Of a DNA stretch of 6,174 nt, positions 5,675-6,174 are shown in pieces (the stretch's first letter is position 1; each line of letters starts with the position of its first letter). The notes beneath the pieces were generated by a model, which worked only from the letters and a program-made list of their open reading frames with translations, was not told the DNA's origin and made no database searches. The stretch is from assembly GCA_000431135.1 (NCBI GenBank), contig HF987893.1, forward strand, positions 13,904-20,077. Reading direction: 5' to 3'. Source of the DNA: Clostridium sp. CAG:590. Lineage in GTDB: Bacteria; Bacillota; Clostridia; Lachnospirales; Lachnospiraceae. A program made the position numbers and the translations under genes.

Positions 5675-6174
5675 CTATTCTCCCTGATACAAATCAATTA
5701 CAAGTTTCACTTCTCCAACACCTAAGCCCAACTGTTTTGCAATATCTATAATACTATTGCCGTTCCTGTGCATTTCTAAGATAATTTCATTTGAATTGGA
5801 ATTGGCTTCAAACTCTTCATCCATAGTATCCTCGAAGTCAGTATCCGCATCATCAAATTGCTGAAACACATCCTCTAAATCCTCTACCGAATCCTGTTGT
5901 TTCTGCTCTGTATCTGCAGGAGCTGCTGACAAGACCTTCTCTTCTTTTATTGATTGTGCATGCTCCGGCTGGGCAGTCTGCTTATGTGGTTGTATAACTT
6001 CCTTATTATTTTCCTGCTCCTGCAATGCTTTTGCTTCTGCTAAAACAGCATCCATATGTGCTTCCGTTTCTTTACTCTTCTGAACATTTGCTGCCATTGT
6101 TTTTTCACTAGATGATAATTGATCTGCGAGCGGCTGAAGTTGTTTTTTCATATCATCCACCTGCTGAACCGTTT
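5675..6174 (-). CDS. DUF6115-like coiled-coil protein with C-terminal HTH, N-terminus outside window
   Basis: The frame is open to the window edge (the first visible residues TVQQ lie before a GTG at 6160), so the gene very likely starts outside and that GTG is internal. 165 residues are visible. The first 50 or so are a heptad-like coiled coil (VDDMKKQLQPLADQLSSSEK and on). A Gln/Glu/Ala/Pro-rich stretch follows, then a strongly acidic segment (VEDLEDVFQQFDDADTDFED), and last a helix-turn-helix-like end (IILEMHRNGNSIIDIAKQLG, then VGEVKLVIDLYQGE). This end resembles that of DUF6115 proteins known from Lachnospiraceae, which usually have an N-terminal membrane helix; that part is not visible here. 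Function unknown. It stops with TAG 2 bases before the MltG-like gene, so the two probably act or are expressed together. Confidence 0.75.
   Translation of the reverse strand, partial: TVQQVDDMKKQLQPLADQLSSSEKTMAANVQKSKETEAHMDAVLAEAKALQEQENNKEVIQPHKQTAQPEHAQSIKEEKVLSAAPADTEQKQQDSVEDLEDVFQQFDDADTDFEDTMDEEFEANSNSNEIILEMHRNGNSIIDIAKQLGLGVGEVKLVIDLYQGE
5680..5685 (-). promoter_or_regulatory. Ribosome binding site of the MltG-like gene inside the upstream gene
   Basis: AGGGAG on the minus strand, 7 bases before the ATG at 5672. It lies within the last codons of the DUF6115-like gene, which fits translational coupling. Confidence 0.7.

Noticed and set aside
5285..5751. Arg/Lys/Gln-rich minus frame and Val/Ser-rich plus frame in the MltG-like gene
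   Set aside because: Both are shadows of the low-complexity Thr/Glu repeat, which keeps other frames open.

Overview
All genes in the window lie on the minus strand, so transcription runs from high to low coordinates. Base composition is AT-leaning, ribosome binding sites are strong AGGAGG types, and the gene set looks like a Clostridia member, most likely family Lachnospiraceae. That placement is inferred from the protein sequences (a DUF6115-like protein beside rpsB, and a long EF-Ts) and not from any rRNA.

Right part (6174 to 5145): the C-terminal part of a coiled-coil, acidic protein with a terminal helix-turn-helix-like segment (DUF6115 type) is followed after 2 bases by a small membrane-anchored protein. 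That second protein ends in a LysM-like domain of the kind found at the front of MltG/YceG transglycosylases, but has no catalytic domain. The two are almost certainly cotranscribed.

Middle part (5104 to 2995): a good extended -10 promoter and a leader of about 125 nt precede rpsB (ribosomal protein uS2) and tsf (elongation factor Ts). An 11-bp hairpin lies between the two genes, and a strong intrinsic terminator follows tsf. EF-Ts is unusually long (362 residues) because of an extra central segment.

Left part (2908 to 1): a separate sugar operon with its own extended -10 promoter. It has a hairpin plus T-run that begins right at the predicted transcript start, and repeated TGAGAACGAT motifs that look like operator half-sites. 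Its genes are a PTS enzyme IIBCA permease of the sucrose type and, 17 bases further on, a GH32 sucrose-6-phosphate hydrolase cut by the window edge. Together they would import sucrose as sucrose-6-phosphate and split it to glucose-6-phosphate and fructose.

No RNA genes, mobile elements, CRISPR arrays or pseudogenes were seen. Most of the window is ordinary. The points most worth a second look are the scr leader (early terminator plus spaced repeats), the EF-Ts insertion, the hairpin between rpsB and tsf, and the non-catalytic MltG-like protein.
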